Assembly: GCA_017590115.1 (NCBI GenBank)
Contig: JAGGNK010008337.1
Location: 6,253,609 to 6,317,608, forward strand
Source of the DNA: Montifringilla adamsi
Lineage: Eukaryota > Chordata > Aves > Passeriformes > Passeridae
Direction: 5' to 3'
DNA: 64,000 nucleotides
The position numbers and the translations under genes were made by a program. Shown here piece after piece: positions 59,219 through 64,000 of this stretch (positions are counted from its first letter, which is position 1; every line of letters begins with the position of its first letter). The notes under the pieces were generated by a model that had not been told where the DNA came from, did no database searches, and saw only the letters and a list, made by a program, of their open reading frames with translations.

Positions 59219-62200
59219 CATTTTAGGGAATAGCTTCGAAGTAGTACTGCTAGGTATACCATGTGTATATATATGTATTTTACTACTGATATCCTTTGTG
59301 GGTGAATATAATTAGGAGAATTGAGAAGATGAGCTTGAAAGTATGAGTTGGGATTGGATGTCTGTTGACTTTCTGTGGTTTTGGGTGTCTCAACCCTGAT
59401 ATTTCATTAAAGGGATTGAGTTAAATTAACCTTGAGTATTAGTCTTAGCAAGTAAAAAAGCTTGGTGGATATCACAGGCTGCAAATAGGTCGTTTTATAG
59501 CAACTATGTTGCCAAGGTATTTTTCATATATGAAAATTGTAAACATATGAGATCAAACTGGTTGTGTAAGACTTGCTTTGAGTCTTTACATCTATACCGT
59601 CTGTGTATAATTTCATCAGTCATGTTTAAGTGCAATTATGAAATAATACTGTTTCCTTTCCTGTGAATTTTTGGTGTTGTAGACTTTACCCTTACGGCAA
59701 ATTCTTCTCTGTGTAGCTCTTCACAACAAGCTCTCAAAAGCAACTACACGGAGGAGGTCTATTTAACCTGACTGGGGTGGCAATCTAAAGAGACGCTAAC
59801 AAACCCTGTGGGATTGGAATAACTCGTACTTAGAGCAGGTGCTCTCTAAGCTGGGGTTTAGCAATTTGTTGTCTCAAACAACCTGTCTGACCAGAATGTC
59901 AGTTTAAGGAACTTCCATGGAAATGACTGGAGTGATCAATGTGTAATGTTAAAAACTTAATGAACCCTTTCTATTGAAAGGAAAAATAGACTTATGCTGA
60001 GTGTATTTAGAAAATCAAGGAAGCACAATTGCTAGGCTTCGTTTCTGGGTGAAAGAATCTTGAAACTATTTATTAACAACAAAAAAAGGTACATAATAAG
60101 CATGTTAGACTGGATGCTCTCTTTAGATGTTACTCTTCTGAGAGCTATTCAGCCATGGCAGTTCCTCCATGTCTGCTGGATGAAGAAGGCACTATTCAAT
60201 CAAATTGTGCTGTTCTGTGTTCATGGATGCAGGAACTTGAGCTCTACATTGAGCAGCAACAGCTAAATGCCAACTTTGTTAAGCCAAAAAGTATTTTAGG
60301 TTTTTTGCTGCTGTTGCTGTAAATTTCCTTGACCGATTTCTATACCAAACTCCTCTGTTTTGGCCGTCTCACTCCCCATGGGAGTAGCCTTTCAGAACAC
60401 ACGTAACTTCAGTGTTAAACTTCTCTTATGCTAAAAGTGATTAGGTGGATTCATAGTCAGCAGCTCATAAATGCACAGCAAAAGGACTGGACATAAAGGT
60501 ATGCTCTAACATCCTTAATGGATCAGTTGTGGATGCAGGGGGAATGCAAGGGGAAGGGACTTTGCAGTTTGCAGGCTGACTTGTTCTCCCAAAAAATCAT
60601 TCCCTGTTGCTCCCATCAGGGAGAAAATCCTGGTTAGACAGACTATTAGTCTTGTGTGGTAAGGCATTTTCTTCTTGTTAATATTATCATGGAGTAGGTG
60701 TTTCTCAGGCTTAAAAACCAAGCTGCTCAGGTTTCTCAGGCTCATTTCTACTAACTACCCCTGTCAGCAGGAATAAGTTTAAATTTTCATAAAATATGGA
60801 AATGCTTCTGCATTTATTTTTTCCATTAGCACTGATGTCTGGAGCCGTTTTTCCCTTGCAGGAACAAGTGCTGTAAGCCAAGTCCACCTTCTCTAAATCC
60901 TTATTCTTTTGCCTTGTAGTGAGTGGCAGTTCAGTTATTTCAGCACCATGAAGCTATTTGGGATTCCGTGGAGTGGCACATATATTTATATAATGCACTT
61001 CAGTAGTTGAAGCTGACCAAGGTAGCGACGTGAAGTGGTGCAGTCTATTGCTAGAAACAGGAATAGCCAAGTGGCTATAATTGAATGATTGGAATGTGAT
61101 ACCTGTTGGGTTTTGCTGTTGAGTGCATTAATAAACAATAACCACTAAAATGGAAAGGTGCAACCGTATACACACACGTGTTTCTTCCCACAGCATTTGA
61201 ATAGAGTACAGAATACATAGAGGAAAGTATTTTGTTGTTTCTTTGCACACAGAAGTCTGGGGTATTTTCTCGTCAAGTTCACAGCGGATTACCAGATTTT
61301 TTCAAATTTGCTTTGAAAACTGCACCATGGCAAATTGCACTTGTTGCTGGAGTTGCTAATGATACCTAGAAACCTTATGTTAATCACTAAAATCCACAAG
61401 CCCCTGAACAAGCAAACAAATCAAAGAAGTAATGGATTAGCTTGTTACACTGTCCTGGATGACTTGTTTTTCAGTATGCTTATGGGGATTGCTTTCTGCT
61501 GCCCACTGGTTATTTAATCCTGTTTTAACTCAGAAATTTGGTGGAAAAAGCTACTAAATCTCCTTTTCTCAAACAGGTCTTCATTGTTTATCATGGAACA
61601 ATTAAAATGAATGTGACTTTCTGTTTATGAAGGCACTAAAGCTTGTAATACCTTTCTTGTTTGTTTTGGGTTTATTTAAAGTTTTTTTTGAGGGCTACTA
61701 GTGCCAGGTAGGAAATAAAGGTCTTTTGAAGCAGAAACTGCATGGTTTTGTAATTTTTTTGTTTGAATTTTAGGATTAAACTCTGATCACAAAGGAGACA
61801 GGTCTTCAAACAGTGCCAGAACAGTAACTGTAGTGTTTCAGTTACATGTCTTGTTTAGTCAGTAAAATTAATGAACTTTCAGTACTTGTACATCAGAAGA
61901 TAATTTGAGCGATACTATGAACACACTATGTACACATCTGTAGTGGTTTTTTATCACAGAGTCCTTTGCTGTAAGTATTGAGTATTTCTGATATTCTGTA
62001 TTTCACAGAGAAATACAGTGGCAATTTTTTTGCTTACTGAGTGAGAAAAATACAATACTCTTCATGTTTCATACCAGTGCTTGAACAAATAAATATCTAC
62101 TGCTTTACCATGGACAAACCTCCAAAGCTTCCAGGTTGCAGCTGGTGAGAGAGGTCACATTTATATCTGAGAAGAGATTGATTGAACATGCTGGCTCTGC

Positions 62201-63153
62201 TATAATTTGGTTATTACCCATTGCCTAATCAATACTGCACAAACTGAAAACCCCAAGTCCAGGCAGGAGTGAAACTCTCACTTTTCTTGGTCAGCCGTAA
62301 CTGAAGGGGCTGCTGCCTGTCTCAGAAAAGCTCTTGCTTTCATCTGTGGTCTGCAGTGCAAGGACAAAAGGGGAGACTTTCAAAAGAAGTAATGAGAATC
62401 AGGAGCCAAAATCCCATTGACTTTTAATGAAGGTTAGGGGCAGATGCTTTTGTTGTGCATCAGAAATTTCCTCTTTCTCAATTGTCAAAGTTGCTGATGG
62501 TGGATGAGATCTGCCTGTGCCACCTTTTGGACTCCTACAGGAACAAAAGTTACCTTGAGTTATGTTTGCTGTGTGGCCCGAGCTAAACACAGATCCCTTT
62601 ACTTGTTTCCATGAGGAACGGTCAGTAATCACACCCCCACCTTTGTCCTTCTCCTCTGTGTGCTGCAGAGCCTCTTGAGAGATAAAAGCACTGAGAACTT
62701 ACTGCTTGGTTACTCTGTGCTGCAGCATTGGGTATCTTCAGAAAACAGAGTGTTTTTAAGTTGTTCTGTTGTGTGAGAGAAACTTTATCTGGTTACCTGC
62801 AAAAGATGCTGCAAAGGTCTCTATCAAGCAATATTGGAAGTACCTTCCATGTATGTACACACTGTGGCTGTGCTTATAGGAAAGTCAATTTAATTATTAA
62901 AATACTTCACTGCCTGAAAAAGTCACCTCCTTAATTTTTCTTTGATAATATGTGGAGCTACTGTAATAACTTACACATTTTACAGTAGTGCCAGTCACAA
63001 CCTTGGAAGAAATGCTGCTAGGATAGTTTTTTGGTTTTTAAATTTTTAAAAGACATTTAGATCTTCCTCGCCAGGTATGCTTTTTGCATGCTGACAGGAA
63101 GCTGCTCCCATGATGAGGATTGGTTGGTACACCCACACTTGCAAAGTGTAGCT

Positions 63154-63182
63154 TTCCAACTGTGACTCCGCTACAGTTGGAA
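63154..63182. repeat. Perfect 10-bp hairpin
   Basis: TTCCAACTGT (63154-63163) and ACAGTTGGAA (63173-63182) are exact reverse complements around a nine-base loop. Both arms contain the MYB-type CAGTTG/CAACTG core. Confidence 0.8.
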
Positions 63183-64000
63183 TAGGGTCACAGCCTCCCT
63201 GAGTGAAACAGTGGGGAGGGAGGAGGGTTGCTTTGGGAAGTATATGGGAAAAGCAGAGAATTATTTCTTTGAGACTTGAAGTATTCCTGGATACGACATG
63301 GAATTAAACCTAGCTTTATGTCTTGTTTGTGCTCTCCTAATTGCCAGCTGGTTCACCTCTCTCTGCATCTTTGAATGTATTGCGCACCATAATCTCTGGG
63401 AATTTAGGACTTTATTTGTAGTTATTTTTGATAGAGTTCTTGATGCCTGTTTTTGTGCTTGAAGATCTTTATATTTTGTGTGCTTATTGTAAGTCTAGCA
63501 TTTGGATTTTAACTATGGAACTAGTTTAACTATGGGGAACCTGCAGCAAGTCCCTCTATATTTCTGCCTTGCATTAGGAGTTGAAAAGAATCTGTATGCA
63601 ACCCTCAATTCTTTTGAAAAAGGTCTTTGGATGCATTATGGATGAAGCTAGAGACAAAGTGCTTTTTAAAAAGTTTATCTTGCATAGTCATGCTCTATAT
63701 GAATGTACAATCTATACTTCTTACAGTGACGAACCTGGCGTTCACCTTTTTTGCTTGTGGCTTTCCTCCACAGTTCAATAATCTTTATTATTCATATATG
63801 AAATGATGAATGAATGCTTTATAAAACTTCACCAATACAGTGTTGGGAAGTATTGAAAGCAATGTAGGTTCACCATTTGCCTTGAGCTGGCTTTCACAAA
63901 TACCTGCTCTTGCCTGAACTGGTACTTGCCAAACTGCTCTTCCATATGGGCTGTCTGTAGGAAACCAGTGTTCTTGCAAATTCATGGGTTTACATCCATG

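Larger units (their letters stand above)
39987..64000 (+). other. MACROD2: MACROD2 intron 3 (incomplete, runs off the window)
   Basis: The intron begins GTAGGT and continues to the end of the window, at least 24 kb. No exon encoding the NASLLGGGG continuation of the macrodomain is seen, which fits the very large introns of MACROD2 in other vertebrates. No FLRT3 (nested in a MACROD2 intron in mammals, with one long coding exon) is present. CR1 tails, homopolymer tracts and palindromes are listed separately. Other stretches, including 40000-43600, 43700-47000, 47220-51800, 52210-53650, 53700-54580, 54640-57940, 58220-59150 and 59230-64000, contain no gene I can support. Confidence 0.85.

Noticed and set aside
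39987..64000. MACROD2 exon 4 and nested FLRT3
   Set aside because: No frame encodes the NASLLGGGG continuation, and no long single coding exon of FLRT3 type occurs, so both must lie beyond the right edge.
1..64000. tRNA, rRNA and CRISPR features
   Set aside because: I found no convincing T-loop box with acceptor stem, no rRNA core sequence and no regular direct-repeat/spacer array. A tRNAscan and Rfam search would settle small RNAs.

Overview
This is a stretch of a vertebrate nuclear genome, almost certainly from a bird and most likely a songbird. It has long AT-rich non-coding stretches, one CpG-island promoter, short exons with GT/AG splice sites, 5'-truncated CR1 LINEs ending in the avian ATTCTATG-type 3' tail, and several endogenous-retrovirus LTRs that resemble avian ERVL and passerine LTR families. 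The species call rests on recalled repeat families and was not computed.

The only gene I can name is MACROD2 on the + strand. Its first three coding exons are here: 17598-17643 (starting MYSGNKRKKLWREEK), 21585-21701 (ERLLKMTLEERRKEYL...) and 39879-39986 (ending VDAIVNA). All three junctions are phase 1. The 90 complete codons match the N-terminus of human MACROD2 in length with no gaps. The rest of the macrodomain, starting from the second half of the NAAN motif, lies beyond the right edge of the window.

Layout: 1-16400 is intergenic and LTR-rich. It holds an ERVL-like LTR with a 79/80-bp internal tandem duplication (about 300-1060), a solo LTR with a 5-bp target-site duplication (6005-6665), a TATA-bearing LTR (about 7140-7770) and a CR1 tail at 10208. 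A minus-strand CR1 (16400-16830) abuts the GC-rich MACROD2 promoter and 5' UTR (16880-18030). Intron 1 is 3.9 kb and nearly featureless. Intron 2 is 18.2 kb. It carries an LTR-like element (about 27552-28330), a 1.15-kb LTR with its own 5-bp duplication and two CTCF-like motifs (32239-33385), CR1 pieces at 30681 and 35425, and an unrecognised antisense gene-fragment-like exon with a frameshift (38086-38310). Intron 3 runs from 39987 to the window end and contains CR1 tails, perfect short palindromes and possible regulatory stretches, but no exon I can recognise.

There are no operons, CRISPR arrays, rRNA or recognisable tRNA genes, and I found no novel multi-gene system. The points most worth a second look are an in-frame alternative donor in exon 2, two LTRs with clean target-site duplications, an LTR carrying CTCF-like sites inside intron 2, the antisense exon-like fragment, and a compound palindrome at 54593-54639.
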